Shown one piece after another: positions 13,001 through 25,494 of a stretch of DNA of 64,000 nucleotides. The position numbers and the translations under genes were made by a program. Each line of letters opens with the position of its first letter. Position 1 is the first letter of the stretch. Source of the DNA: Musa acuminata AAA Group (Eukaryota > Streptophyta > Magnoliopsida > Zingiberales > Musaceae). The stretch covers positions 27,964,001-28,028,000 of the forward strand of contig NC_088330.1 of NCBI RefSeq assembly GCF_036884655.1, given 5' to 3'. The notes below the pieces were generated by a model. That model was not told where the DNA came from, did no database searches, and was given only the letters and a program-made list of their open reading frames with translations.

Positions 13001-14186
13001 ATTTTCCATATTTACTGTCCTCTGTTTATATATGGGGAATATATGCCTCCTACTCATTGGAGGAAGGGAACCTCATCATTCTTGACTTTTTGTCAACTAA
13101 ATTATGTGGTCCGTGCTGGTTCTCTTCATGCTTTTGAGGTAGGGGGCCAGGGGATTCACCAGATAGTTACTCAGCAAAAATTTCTAGGTATTAAATTTTA
13201 TTTTATCTTGGAAAAAATTAGTGTCCAAGTTGAACAATGGTTGTCTATCTTCAGAGTTCAGCTTTAATGACGTTTGTATCATTTACAGTGGTAGATATTG
13301 GCTCTTAATGTAAAAACAGGTCATTCAAAGTCTTTTGTACTTGTAGCAGCACATTTTGACTGGCAATTAGTTGAGAGATTCTAATAGAATGCTTACTTAA
13401 ATATAATAGAAAGTCAACACTGGGCTAGGATATAGTTTAGCACATAGAGGTTGCTCATGACTTCTTGCTCCTCTTGTTCCAATATTTGTGAAAACTCAAC
13501 GGAATGTTGGCTGACATTATATTATGTAATGTTGGCTGACCTATGGGGTTCTCAATGCTTATTGAACATTATTGTGCTATTGAAATGGCAACTAGCTGCA
13601 ACTTGGGCAGGCCATCCTTGGCTAGCCCAAAATTTGGGCAGATTGGCTGCCCTTTTTTAGCTAGGGCAGATGAAAAACTGAATAAGTCCAACCTGACCTC
13701 AAGTATGATTGGGCTTGGGTAAAGATCTCAGACTGAACTTTAAACAAGTTATTTTTTAGTTATTTATAATAATCTACTAGACCTAGGAACATAAGCCTTG
13801 CTGCTTAAGATCATTATTTTTGCAATTCACACATAAAAAAGCTTTGTTTCTAAAAATACTAGGAAATGCAAAATTTGCACATCATGTTCTTCTTGTGAAC
13901 AATTTTTGTTGCTTCTTTGTGGTAGGAAACAAATGAAAATTTGGAGGATGCCAGCAATGAGCTAATTTTATCTGATGAGGACATTGTGAGGTTCCAAATC
14001 GGGGAGGTGTTTGCTCATGTGCCACGCGAAGAAGTTGAAAACAGATTGGAAAAGATGAAGGAGGATGCCAGCAAGGAACTCGAAAAGCTAGAGGAAGAAA
14101 AGGAATCCATCCTTGCGCAGATGGCTGAACTGAAGAAGATCTTGTATGGGAAGTTCAAGGACTCCATTAATTTGGAGGAAGATTAG
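10070..14186 (+). CDS. PFD4: Prefoldin subunit 4
   Basis: Three coding exons, 10070-10078 (ATG CAG AAG), 10197-10307 and 13926-14186 (TAG), give 126 residues; plant PFD4 is about 125-130. All junctions are GT-AG and in phase 0. The protein starts [20 protein letters not shown] and continues [20 protein letters not shown], then a middle segment with [17 protein letters not shown], and ends [17 protein letters not shown]. This is a beta-type prefoldin: two helices that form a coiled coil (about residues 15-45 and 80-115) around a beta hairpin. Prefoldin is a cytosolic hetero-hexameric chaperone that passes nascent actin and tubulin to the CCT chaperonin; that role comes from the family. The first coding exon has three codons, so an ORF search alone misses the N-terminus. 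The second intron is 3.6 kb (10308-13925) and contains no exon or element I could identify. Confidence 0.93.
10081..10088 (+). promoter_or_regulatory. Telo-box-like motif at the start of intron 1 of PFD4
   Basis: AACCCTAA directly follows the first splice donor, with a second CTAAC nearby. Telo-boxes near the 5' end of plant genes are associated with genes of the protein-synthesis machinery. A chance match cannot be excluded. Confidence 0.3.
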
Positions 14187-15373
14187 TTGGGACTGTGATG
14201 CTTTTTCCCTGTTCCTTAAATCCTTTTTTTTTTCGCGATTCTCTACTCCGTATTGTGTGTGCACTCCTTGATGAATTGAAACCCAAAACATGGTACTCGA
14301 GCTTAGAGTGAGCTGTCAGAAATTTATTTTGATGGCTGCAAAAAGATCTCTGACCTTATGTGAAAGATCCTGACATGATCCAACATCTAGACATCTTTAT
14401 TATGCAGAAGTTTTGCACATACAATCCTGAAACATTTATGTTTGGATATATACTACTGCAACTGTGATTGTATTTGTAGTATCCCAGTTTATCTCATTTT
14501 GATATTAAGATAAAGATTGAATTATAAAAAATTGATGAACGGATTATTATTAATTTTAGTTAAGTATTTTGATTTATGGTTTGAGTTTAATAAAATTAAT
14601 AAATTAATTATCTTATTAGATTGTGACAATTGATATTAAGTCTTGACGAGGATATTAAATCTTGATAAGGATATTAAGCTTGACGAGGATAAGGATATTA
14701 AGTGATATTAAGCATGAGGGATCATATTATGATTTGATAAGGATATTAAGTCTTGACGAGGATATTAAGTTTTTAAGATGAGAAGATATAATATCTCGAT
14801 CCAAGCTCATTTTCAAGTTAAGATTAAGATTAACTTATAAATATATAGTAAATATATTATTATTAATTTAACTTAAGTATCTTAGTTAATAGTTTGAGTT
14901 GAAGAAAGTTAACAGGTCAGTTATCTATCTGATCGAATTGTTACAGAAGTTATGTCAGTTCTAACACTATTTCAACTTTGATATAGATTATTTTTATTAA
15001 ATAAGGAATTGTGATGATATAGTCATACTCTTCATTGAGAGATATCTCATACTAGATAGAAACAAGCTACCGGCATCTACCTTCACTTGTATATGTACTC
15101 GGAAGAAACTTAAAGGAAGCTATTGACGCAGATAGCTTCAGCATGAACATGAAATTAAAGGAAGCTGTTGTGTACTACTCTTCTCATCAGCATGAATTGT
15201 TTGAAGACATCTGCCACAATAAATTTCAGACATACTTCAGTTTCTTCGTTATTAATAGCAAAAAAGTTATTGAAAGTAGATATGAAATTATAACTAATAC
15301 ATGCATTGTTTTTTTTACAATAAGCTTCGGCACAATGATATATGGTGGCTATATTTTTAAGTGATGGAGGATT
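14187..15373. repeat. AT-rich intergenic DNA with GATATTAAG repeats
   Basis: The first ~100 bases are probably PFD4 3' UTR. Between about 14628 and 14775 the phrase GATATTAAGTCTTGACGAG recurs in whole or part about six times. The sequence around 14546-14625 is repeated in diverged form at 14859-14941 (TATTATTAATTT, then GTTTGAGTT, then TTATCT), about 313 bp apart. No coding region was recognised; the open frame at 15143-15364 matches nothing I know. Confidence 0.55.
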
Positions 15374-16150
15374 TGTTAGGAAGAGTCCGCACTAAGAGAG
15401 GGGAGGGGGTGAATTAGAGTAGCGAAAAAAAAGCACATCGGTTTAAAATTTCATTTTCATTAAACCCAATTCGGACAGATATTAACTTAAAAGTGTACGG
15501 AAGCATAGTGAAAGCAATAAGAAGATAAAACAGTTTACGGTAAAGATAAATTGCTCAAAAAAAAAAAATGAACCAATTTATAGTGGTTCGGTTACTGTGA
15601 CCTATATCCACTTCTGATTCCTCCTCCGTCGAGATCATCGGCTTCCACTACCAATCTTTCTTTAATAGGCGAAGATTAACTATCCTTACAACTCGATTCT
15701 CCTTTTGACAGGTTTATGAGAGAACCTTTGCAACCCCTGTCACTTCTCTCTTAAATAAGACTAACACTTAAAGCTTCAAATGAGTTCTCACAAGGAGAAT
15801 CGAGTTGTAAGGGGTATCTCAATTCTTGTGTATGTTAACCAGGGATGAGAGGGGTATCTATAGGCCTCAAGTGGATTCAAACTTGGAACCTAAAAGTGTC
15901 TCATCCTAGGTTTCTCGGGTCCTGACGGTACCACTGCCTAGCACCCTACCACTGGGCGGTACCATCGCTTAGTCTAACAGTACCACCGCTTGACAATCTC
16001 TCGAAGACTGTGTCTGGGCGATACCACCTCCTGACACAATCTTGGAGATTGTGCCATGATGGTTCTATCTGTTGGGTCACTGTTTGGGCCTTTCACTTGG
16101 CCCAACATAGCTTAAGCTTGGACCCAATTGACCCCTAATTGAGTTGGTCA
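15374..16150 (-). mobile_element. Retroelement E2, 3' LTR, first part (split by E1)
   Basis: Read on the minus strand this is the end of a long LTR: on the plus strand it starts TGTTAGGAAGAGTC and stops at GAGTTGGTCA. Its continuation is at 22145-22908. The two parts total 1541 bp, against 1543 bp for the intact 5' LTR of E1. It carries the GGTACC-rich block (15920-16050) and the palindrome-like GGGCGGTACCATCG motifs seen in all LTRs of this family. Confidence 0.85.
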
Positions 16151-17656
16151 TGTTAGGAATGAGTCGACACTAAGAGGGGAGTGTGAATTAGTGCAGCGGT
16201 AGAAATTAAGTCAGTTTGAAAATATCGTTACGATTAAACCCGTTTCGGAAGATATTAACTTGAAAGCATACGGAAGAGTGTAGTAGATGTAAAGCAAGTA
16301 AAGAAAGGCAGTTTGCAGTAAATGTAAATTGCAAGAAGTAAATGCAAACCGAGTTATAGTGGTTCGGTCATCGTGACCTACATCTACTCCACCGATTCCT
16401 CTTCCGTCAAGGCTACCGGCATCCACTAACGGTCTTCCTTCAATAGGCGAAGACCAACCACCTTTTATAACTCGATTCTCCTTCTACCGAGTTTAGGAGA
16501 TAACCCTTACACCCCCACTCACTCCTCTCTTAAACTATTCTAACACTTAGAACTTTGAGAGGAGTTCATATAAGATTACAACAGCGTTTCTTTCTTTTTC
16601 ACTCTCAAGTCTTGTGTCTCTTAACCAGGGATGAGAGGGGTATTTATAGGCTTCAAGTTGATTCAAACTTAGAGCCTAAAAATATCTCATCCTGGGTTTC
16701 CTGGGTAAGGGCGGTACCACTGCCTAACACGGGCGGTGCCATCATTTGGCACCCTACCATTAGGCGGTACCACCTCCTGCAACCTCTCGGAGATTGTATT
16801 TGGGAGGTATCACCGCCTAACACAGTCTCAAAGACTGTGCCACGACGGTTTCACCTCTTGGGTCACTGTTTGGGCATTTTCATTAGGCCCAACTGATCCA
16901 TAATTGGGTTGGCCCAATTCCAATCTCAAGTATATGCTAACTTCGAATTCTAAGACATTTACTAAGCTAAACAAGTTCATAAGTCTAATTTCTTTCGGCG
17001 AGCTTCCGACGAACTTCCGACAATCTCTTGGCAATGTTCCAGCAGACTCCTAGAAAGCTCCTGGACTTCACGACGATCTTCTTGGCAAGTTCTGACGAGC
17101 TTCTTTAGCAAGCTCCTGGACTTCTCGGTCAATTCCGATAGAACTTCTGATGAACATTCGGACTTCCGACGAACTCTCGAACTCCCAACAAAATTACGTT
17201 CTTGACTCCGGGACTTCATTTTACTTTATGCCTTGCTATCGTAGTTAATCCTGCACACGTAAAACACATTTCGATCTAGACAATTATTACTAAGCATGAA
17301 TCATGTTGTTCGGCATGTCATTAGTTCATCGACGCTTCGTCCAATTCTTCGGCACATCGTCCTCTCTTACGGCCTATTGCCCAATCGGTCAGTTCACCTT
17401 TGCAACTCTGATATCCTTGGTATAATATTCACTCTTCTTGGCCCGATGTCCGAACTCATGGCCCGAAGCCTTCTGTCAATATGACGACCGATCCTTTGAC
17501 GTGATGTCCAATCTTCTGACATGTTTCTCTAACCCAACATGATTCTTCCTGCTTTAAATGTCTCTCCCTGATCGAAGCATCCTACGTCACTCAAAACGCA
17601 GATCAAATCATAAACACTTATCAATTGGTTTCATCATCAAAATACGAGATTCAATA
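16151..17656 (-). repeat. E1 3' LTR
   Basis: About 1.5 kb, paralogous to 20602-22144, 15374-16150 plus 22145-22908, and 32153-32706. On the minus strand a TATA-like CTATAAATAC lies near 16640-16650 and is probably the LTR core promoter. The GGTACC-rich block is at 16700-16860. Confidence 0.85.
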
Positions 17657-17671
17657 ATCTCCTCCTTTTTT
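17657..17671 (-). promoter_or_regulatory. E1 polypurine tract
   Basis: On the minus strand AAAAAAGGAGGAGAT lies directly before the 3' LTR start. It is the expected plus-strand primer for reverse transcription. The equivalent in E2 is AAAAAAGGGGGAGAT at about 22909-22923. Confidence 0.8.
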
Positions 17672-17924
17672 ATGATGACAACCAATTGATGATGGAGTTA
17701 ACCTTAACTCCCCCTATCAACATGCCATATTGATAGAACATTGAATTCAAGCCGAATTCAAGTCATTGCAAATTTTATCATAAATATTTACAACACCTCA
17801 TCATGCATAACATGATCATTCTTCTCCCCCTTTGTCATCAACAAAAAGGAGAAATATAACTTTCAAGTGTTTGGACATACAAGTTCAAATCATTGCATAA
17901 TAAACATAATCTTCATTTTTATCA

Positions 17925-18700
17925 TCATGCAAGCTAGCAAAAATTTTGAGTTTTATAAGTTTGTAAATTTTGCTAGATGTGCAAGTTTAGCATATTTTAC
18001 TTCTTGAGATAGGCAAGATAGCACTTTTGCTTCTCTTCATATTGCAAGCTAGCAATTCTTGGTGATGTTCAAGATAGCAAGTTCTACATCATGTAAGCCA
18101 GCAAATTTTTACATCATTTTAAAAAAATGTAAGCTAGCAATATTTGAGATGTTCAAAAAAGCAACTTTTGCTTCTTGAAATATGTAAGTTAGCGATATTT
18201 GCTTCTCTTTTGAGATAAGCAAGCTAGTATGTCTTTGCATCTTCTTGACTTGTGCAAGCTAGCTATCTCCCCATTTGTCATTGTGAAAAAGAAGGGATGA
18301 ATACAATTTTGTATCTATTTTTCCCTTTACAATAATTTTTAAAGCATGACAAGGATAAATAACAAAGATATAAAATCAAATCATGAATGTCAAAACAGTT
18401 TTTTATCATGAATATTTCATCATTGCATGCATCATTATCATATGTTGAAGTATTGCATACATAATACCAAATCATCATGTATATTTTTAAAATATAAAAT
18501 TATCATTATATGCATGATTCCAAATCATCATTCATATTTACATTAATATTCCAATCATTATTTCAATCATTAAAAATGAAAGATAAGTCTAAAATTCAAG
18601 AAATCAAGATCATAATCCGAAAATTGTATAAGAAGAATTTATGCATTTGGGAGATCTAACATGTCTAAGTTTATTATTCAAGCTAGCAAACTTGGTTCTC
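17925..18700 (-). repeat. Degenerate minisatellite with CAAGCTAGCAA core (E1)
   Basis: Variants of GCAAGCTAGCAA, mixed with TTTTGCTTCTC, recur every 35-60 bases or so (near 17930, 18048, 18093, 18129, 18184, 18218, 18255, 18679). The same array is at the same place in E2 (about 23190-23660). It lies between the gag remnant and the polypurine tract, where an enzyme-encoding element would carry its 3' part. Confidence 0.7.
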
Positions 18701-19951
18701 TTGAGATGTTAGCTATTTTCTTTCGCCCTTTTGTCATTATAAACAAGAAAGAATAAGGGAAGAACATAATGGTGTAAAATATTTCAAGGCATACAAGCCA
18801 TAAATATAAAGAGATCATGTCATGAAAGATAAGACAACTTAAATAGCAAAAGACATGATTCATATAGTAAATCTCTTCTTTCAATAAAATACCAAGAAGA
18901 ATCATAGGAGAACGATTAATGAAAAATATTAATTCATAATAAATCTTAATTTGTAAATATGAAGGAATCAAGATTATGATTTGGATAAAAATTTATTCAA
19001 ATTTTCAAAGTCCAAGAGATTCGTAAAAATGATACAAATAGGTTCATCAAAATCAATAAGATAGAAAAAAAGAATTTTCAAGAAAAATATTTTCCTCTTT
19101 TTAGTTGTTTCAATTCATATGATTTATTTCATTTATACTAAATAAAAACATGTATCATGTTTAAAACTGAAAGTGCAAGATTTATTACGACAAAGATCAA
19201 TAAGGCATAAATCACCCAAAAATCACCATTATTTCAAATCATCATGCATAATTTCAAAAGATAAATTCATTTAGCATGATCATTATGCATCATTACATTA
19301 TTTTATCAAGCATGATTTTATAAAGTATTTTCAATCAAAAGTAATACGAAAATCATTAAGATACACACTATCATTAAACCATCTAGCATGATTTAAGTCT
19401 AACATTTTGTTCCTTTATCATAACACATACAATTTTCATGATTATTTTCAAAATTACTAGATAAGCATGATTCCTAATTTTTTATATTTTTATTTATTAA
19501 ACATGTAATTTTTAAGAAAATATTTATTCTAAACTAAATTAAAAATAATTCATGAAAAGCATTATGTAATTTCAAAGTAAACTAAGGGCATTTTGATTAT
19601 CTCATCATCGAAAGCTATTAAGGCGTAGTTTGCCACCTTGCCTTTGTTGATTTTCTCCTCGTCTTCGAAGGAACTTGATTCGTCTTTTAGCAACTTCTTC
19701 TTGCGTTCATAGCAAGTAGTTCCGCTCTTTTTAAGTTTATTTTTGTTCTTTAATCGTTGTTTCATAAACTTTTAAATTTCATCAGGAGTTCAAGTTCACC
19801 ATCACTTGAGCTTATGCTCGAGTGGTCTTCTTTTTTTCGAAGTGTTAAATCCTTCCTATTCTTTAGAAGATTGTTCTCAAGTTTGTTTTGTGCATTGTGC
19901 GTCATTTCAGATGTCATCAATAAACCAAACAGTTCTTCAAGTAAAAAATTA

Positions 19952-20600
19952 CTAAGATCTTTTGCCTCTTGTATTGCGGTTACTTTTTGGATCCCAACTT
20001 TTATTAAGAGAACTTAAAATTTCATTTACAAGTTCAAAATCCAAAAAACTTCTACCAAGTACTTTTAAACCATTGACGACATCCGCAAAATGGGTGTACA
20101 TATCAACAACGGTTTCGCTTGGTTTCATATGAAATAATTCAAAATCATGCATCAAAAAGTTAATCTTCGAAACTTTTACTCTAATAGTGCTTTCATGTGT
20201 GGTTTCAAGAATGTACCAAATATCAAAAATCGTTTTACAAGTAGAAACCCGATTAAACTCGGTTTTATCTGAAGCGTAAAATAGAGCTATGATAAACTCA
20301 GTTTTATCTAAAGCGTAAAATAGAGCATTTATAGCTCTAGCATTTAAAGAAAAAGTCTTCTTCTCCAAATTATTCCAATGGTTCATTAGAAGAGAAGACC
20401 TTCGAAAATGGCTTTCAACTATATTCCATAAATTCAAATCCAAAGAAAGTAAGAAAACTCTTATTCGAGTTTTCAAATATGTGTAGTCCGTCCAATTGAA
20501 TAAGGAAGGACGAATGAGAGAAAGTCCCTCTTAAAAGTCGAAAAGAGTCATTTCTCTTGGGTGTTAAACTAAGTAAGAAATAACGAGGCTCTGATACCAA
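19952..20600 (-). pseudogene. E1 gag remnant (UBN2-type, copia gag)
   Basis: Minus-strand frames just inside the primer binding site resemble the UBN2/retrotransposon gag family. Visible parts are NARAINALFYALDKTEF, CKTIFDIWYILETTHEST, VSKINFLMHDFELFHMKPSE and VNEILSSLNKSWDPK, near 20476 down to 19952. An overlapping frame (20415-20600) supplies the more N-terminal part, so there is at least one frameshift. A 39-bp tandem duplication (20255-20293 and 20294-20332) repeats ALFYA-DKTEF. No zinc knuckle is seen. Gag would form the virus-like particle of the retrotransposon; this copy cannot be complete. Confidence 0.7.
20587..20599 (-). promoter_or_regulatory. E1 primer binding site (initiator Met tRNA)
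   Basis: Minus strand TGGTATCAGAGCC, complementary to the 3' end of plant initiator tRNA-Met, lies two bases inside the 5' LTR. It fixes the orientation of the element. Confidence 0.9.
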
Positions 20601-20601
20601 C

Positions 20602-22144
20602 TATTAGGTACGAGTCAGTACTAGGAGGGGGGGGAGGGGCGTGAATTAGTACAACGGTAAAAATTACATCGATATAAAAATCTCATTGTGATTAAACCTG
20701 TTTCGAAAGATATTAACTTGAAAGCATACAAACGAGTGTAGTGGATGTAAAGCAAGTAAAGAATGGCAGTTTGCAATAAATGTAAATTAAAAGAAGTAAA
20801 TGCATACTGAGTTATAGTGGTTTGGTCTTCATGACCTACATCCACTCCACTGATGCCTCTTCTGTCGAGGCCACCGACATCCACTAATGATCTTCCTTCA
20901 ATAGGCAAAGACTAACCACCTTTTACAACTCGATTCTCCTTTTACGGGGTTTAGGAGATAACCCTTACACCCCCACTCACTCCTCTCACAAACTATTATA
21001 ACACTTAAAACTTTGAGAGAAGTTTACACAAGATTTCAGCAGCGTTTCTTTCTTTTTCACTCTCAAGTCTTATGTCTCTTAACCAGGGATGAGAGAGGTA
21101 TTTATAGGCTTCAAGTTGATTCAAACTTAGAGCCTAAAAATATATCATCCTAGGTTTCCTAGGTATGGGTGATACTATCGCCAATGTCAGTCTGACAGTG
21201 GGCGGTGCCACCATCTGATAGGGACGGTGCCACCGTCTGGCACCCTATCACTGGGCAGTACCGTCGCCTGCAGCCTCTCGAAGACTGTACCGCCCAGACC
21301 GACGGTACCACCACTTGACATAGTTTCGGAGCATGACGGTGTTACCTCTTGGGTCACTATTTGGGCCTTTTCATTGGGTCTAACTAGCCCTAATTGGGTT
21401 GGCCCAATTCCAATCCCAATTATGTGCTAACTACGAATTCTAAGATATTTACTAAGCTAAACAAGTCCGTAAGTCTAGTTTCCTCCGGCGATCTTCCGGC
21501 AAACTTTAGACGATCTCTCGGCAATGTTCTAGTAGACTCTCGGCAAGCTCCTGTACTTCACAATGATCTTCTTGGCAAGTTCCGACGAGCTTCTTTGGCA
21601 AGCTCCTGGACTTCTCGGTCAATTCCGGCAGAACTTCCGACGAACATCCGGACTTCCGACGAACTCTCGAACTCTAACGAAATTACATTCTTGACTCCGA
21701 GACTTCATTTTTCTTATGCCTTGCTATCGTAATTAATCCTGCATATGTAAAACATACTTCGATCTAGACAATTATTACTAAGCATGAATCATGTTGTCTG
21801 GCATGTCATTGGTTCATCGACGCTTCGTTCGATTTTTTGGTGCATCATCCTCTCTTGTGGCCTATTACCCAATCGGCTAGTTGACCTCTGCAACTCCGAT
21901 ATCCTTGCCACAATATCCGCTCTTCTTAGCCCGATGCCCAAACTCGTGGCTCAAAGCCTTATGTCGATACATCGACCGATCCTTCATCGCGATGTCCAAT
22001 CTTCTGACATGTTTCTCTGGCTTAATATGATTCTTCCTGCTTTAAATATCTCTCCCTGATCGAAGCATCCTACATCACTCAAAACACAGATCAAATCATA
22101 AACACTTATCAATTGGTTTCATCATCAAAATATGAGATTCAACA
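20602..22144 (-). repeat. E1 5' LTR
   Basis: 1543 bp. On the plus strand it begins TATTAGGTACGAGTC and ends GAGATTCAACA. It pairs with 16151-17656. The open frames within it (21227-21430, 21394-21732, 21784-22059) are shadows of LTR sequence. Confidence 0.85.
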
Positions 22145-22908
22145 GGCCCAATTCCAACCCAATTATGTGCTAACTATGAATTTTAAGGTATACACTAAGC
22201 AAATCAAGTCCGGTTAGTCTAGGTTTCTTCTAGCAAGCTTCTGGTGATCTTTCGATGAACTTCCGATGATCTCTCAGCAATGTTCCAGCGGACTCCCAGT
22301 AAGCTCTTGGACTTCACGACGATCTACTTGGCAAGTTCTAACGAGCTTCTTTGGTAAGCTCCTAGACTTCTCAGTTAGTTCTGACAGAACTTTCGATGAA
22401 CATCCGAACTTCCGACGAACTCTCGAACTCCCAATGAAATCTCGTTCTTGACTCTGGGATTTCATTTTGCTTTATGCCTTGATCGCTATCGTAGTTAATC
22501 TTGCACACTTAAAACCTACTTCGATTTAGACAATTATTATAAGGCTTGAATCAAATGTTGCCTAACATGTTATTGGTTTATCGACGCTTCGTCCGATTCT
22601 TTACGGCATCGTCCTCTCTTGCGACTTATTACCCAATCAACCAGTTAACCTTCGTAACTCTGATTTCCTTGGTGTAATTTCTGCTCTTCTTGGCCCGATG
22701 CCCGAACCCATAGCCCGAAGCTTTCTGTTGATATGTCGACCGATCCTTCGGTTCGACGTCCAATCTTCTGATATGTTCCACTCCAACCCAACATGATTCT
22801 TTCTGCCTTAATTGTCTCTCCTTGATCGAAGCTTCCTACATCACTCAAAACACATATTAGATAACACTAATGTTAATTGATTCCATCATCAAAATTCGAG
22901 ATTTAACA
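22145..22908 (-). mobile_element. E2 3' LTR, second part
   Basis: Resumes with GGCCCAATTCCAACCC exactly where the first part (ending at 16150) stopped and runs to ATTTAACA, the LTR start on the minus strand. The E2 polypurine tract follows at once. Confidence 0.85.
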
Positions 22909-24785
22909 ATCTCCCCCTTTTTTATGATGACAACCAATTGATGATAGAGTTAACCTTAACTCGCCCTATCAATATGTCGTATTGATAAAACCTTGAATTC
23001 AAGTTAAATTCAAGTCAAAGCAATACTTCATCATGAATATTTAATCATTGGATGCTTCATGAATATTGAAAGAACCAATCATAATATTTCATGCAACATA
23101 AAATCATGCATAATCAAAATATCCAAGTACTTCATCCCATGCATAATTGTCATCATGACTTTTCCCCCTTTGTCATCAACAAAAAGGAGAAGTGCAACTA
23201 GCAATTTTTGAAACATGCAAGTTCTACTTTATTATAAAATATGCAAGCTTAGCTAGTTTTAGAGATATGTAAGATGACATTTTTGTCTCTTGTTGAAGTA
23301 TGCCAGCTAGCAATTCTTGCTTCCTTTTACAATGTGCAAGTTGCAAGTTTTGCTTCTTGAGATTTATAAGCTAGCAAATTTAGCAAGTGTTACATCATAT
23401 TAGAACATGCAAGCTAACAAATTTATATCATTTTAGAGTATGCAAGCTAGCAAATTTAACACATATGAAAGTTAGCAAAATTTTATATCTTTTGAGATGT
23501 GTAAGATAGACTATTTTTGCATCTTCTTGAAATATGTAACTTAACAAACATTACTTCTCTTGATATTTGCAAGATAGTACTTCTTGCTTCTCTTTTGAGA
23601 TGAGCAAGCTAGCAAGTTTGCCTCTTTTCGTGATATGCATGCTAGCAATTTTTTCTCCCCCTTTGTCATTGGCAAAAAGAGGGGAATGACAATACAATAG
23701 TGCAACTCATTTCCCTTTACTTTAATCTTCAAATCATGACAAGGATAAATAATAAAGATGAAGAATCAAGTCATGAATATCACAAGACCATATATCATTT
23801 TTGATAAATTTCTTCTTTTGTAAATAGAAAGTATAATAGGAAACAATTTTGATTCAAAAAGAAGACTCAAGTTATAATTCCAAGAATTCACAAGAAAAAT
23901 CATGATTTATTTGATAAAAAGATTGTCGATTCATGCATTTGAATAAATATTTTTAAACCAACATCACTTCAACTCATCATACATAGTTTCAAAATGTAAA
24001 ATCATCAAACATGATATAATCATTTATTTTCAAAACATTCATCATTATTTTCAACTTATTCAATTTGTCAAATCAACAAAGTCCCTTTCACCCTTTCAAG
24101 AGATTCAAAATAAAATGAAGAGGTTTATCAATCTTTTGAAATGCTAGTTATTTCCCTTCTTCTTTTATCATTGTAAATAAGAAGGAAGAAGAGGGAAATA
24201 ATACATAACAAAACTCAAGTCATAAATTATCAATATGTCAAGTAACATATCATGGTTTATTAGAATAAGTCTCATTTTTAGTGAATAGCAAAAAGAATCG
24301 TAGGAGAACAAGATCTCAATTCATGCATATAAAATCTTCAATCATCAAAATCATTTTCATAGTTCAAGAGATTTATACAAATAGATTCATCAATCTCTTT
24401 TTGAAAACTCAATAAGATAGGGATTGAGAAGTTTTCAAGAAAAATGTATTTCCTTTTTATTTTATACAAGCATGCCTTTGTTATTTATGCCAAATCAAAA
24501 CATGCATAATGTTTAAAATCAAAAAAATAACTTTTATTACGACAAAGATAGATAAGCCATAAACTACAAGAATCATCATGCATAATTTTGAAATATAAAC
24601 TCATTAAGTATGATAATTATGCATCATTCCTTTGGGCATGATATCAAAATATGGTTTCAAGTTTTCAAGGTATAACATACACAATTTCAAACTATAAACT
24701 CATTAAGCATGATATCAAACCTCTTAACATTTTCATCAAAACATCAAGCATGGTTTCATTGAACATAAGACATCTTCAATCAAAA
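22909..24785 (-). mobile_element. E2 interior (non-coding part)
   Basis: Begins at the polypurine tract (complement ATCTCCCCCTTTTTT) and carries the CAAGCTAGCAA minisatellite (about 23190-23660) and AT-rich sequence with CATGATAT and ATCATGCAT words. It is collinear with E1 17657 to about 19345. The region matching E1 19345-20560, which holds gag, is missing here: the copia element C1 begins at 24786, and E2 resumes at 32114 just before its primer binding site. Confidence 0.75.
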
Positions 24786-25337
24786 TCGAAAAGCCCCTAT
24801 CTTATTGGATATCCAATAAGCTCTTGAATTATTGGATCTCATGAACGAGATCTAATAAAAGCCCATGAGAGATTATTAAATAGAGATCCACTAATCTAAG
24901 AGGCTTGGGTAGTTGGATGAAGATTCAATACCCAATATGGGAGGATCCATTAAGGTTAAGTTGATAGGGGACCTCTATAAATAAGAGTGATTCAGTGGTT
25001 CATAGGCTAGAGCCTTTGCTTATCTCTCCTATTCTCCTCCCCCCTCTCCACCTCAAAATAGGCCTGGAGTTTTGAGGAGCATCGTCGCAGCCCTGTTGTG
25101 TGGATCACTACTAGAGAGGAGGGCGTTTGAACTCCTTCACCCTTTCCTAGAGATCTACAAGGATTCAAGGATATACAATCTCCCTAAGTAACATAATATA
25201 CTCTATACGTACTTTTAAGCTTCGCGGATTTTGCGCACCAATCTTCGCACAACGATGAAAAAATCTTTAGAAAATTATGGATTTTATTTTCTGTTCTTTT
25301 GCTGCGCATATGATGTCACCCCCAAGATTTCCCAACA
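24786..25337 (+). repeat. C1 5' LTR
   Basis: 552 bp. It contains CTTATTGGATATCCAATAAG near its start, a CTATAAATAAG TATA-like site near 24974, and ends GATTTCCCAACA. The partner is 31567-32113. Confidence 0.88.
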
Positions 25338-25338
25338 G

Positions 25339-25350
25339 TGGTATCAGAGC
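25339..25350 (+). promoter_or_regulatory. C1 primer binding site
   Basis: TGGTATCAGAGC, one base after the LTR end, matches the complement of the initiator tRNA-Met 3' end. Confidence 0.9.
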
Positions 25351-25494
25351 CAGGTTGTTTGTGTGATAGATTGGTTTTGAACTGCGTGTGTTGTGTTTCG
25401 AAGAAGATTTTAGCATCAAAATTATTGACGGAAAAGGCGAGAAAGGGCAGCGATTGTTGCTACCCTTGCTATGATCGATGATGGTAGCCTTGCT

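Larger units (their letters stand above)
16151..22144 (-). mobile_element. Retroelement E1: LTR retrotransposon, SIRE/Maximus-like, non-autonomous
   Basis: A 5994-bp element read on the minus strand. Plus-strand order is 3' LTR 16151-17656, polypurine tract complement at about 17657-17671 (ATCTCCTCCTTTTTT), interior with a gag remnant, primer binding site complement 20587-20599, and 5' LTR 20602-22144. The LTR, read on the minus strand, starts TGTTGAATCTC and ends TTCCTAACA-like. It interrupts the E2 LTR and is flanked by GGTCA (16146-16150) and GGCCC (22145-22149), a decayed 5-bp target duplication. The interior is only about 2.9 kb with no protease, integrase, reverse transcriptase or RNase H, so it would need enzymes from another element. 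The gag type, initiator-Met primer site and G-rich tracts suggest the Ty1/copia SIRE lineage; this is an inference. Confidence 0.85.

Noticed and set aside
12965..13267. 100-codon frame in the prefoldin second intron as a nested gene
   Set aside because: No recognised motif and it lies wholly within an intron.
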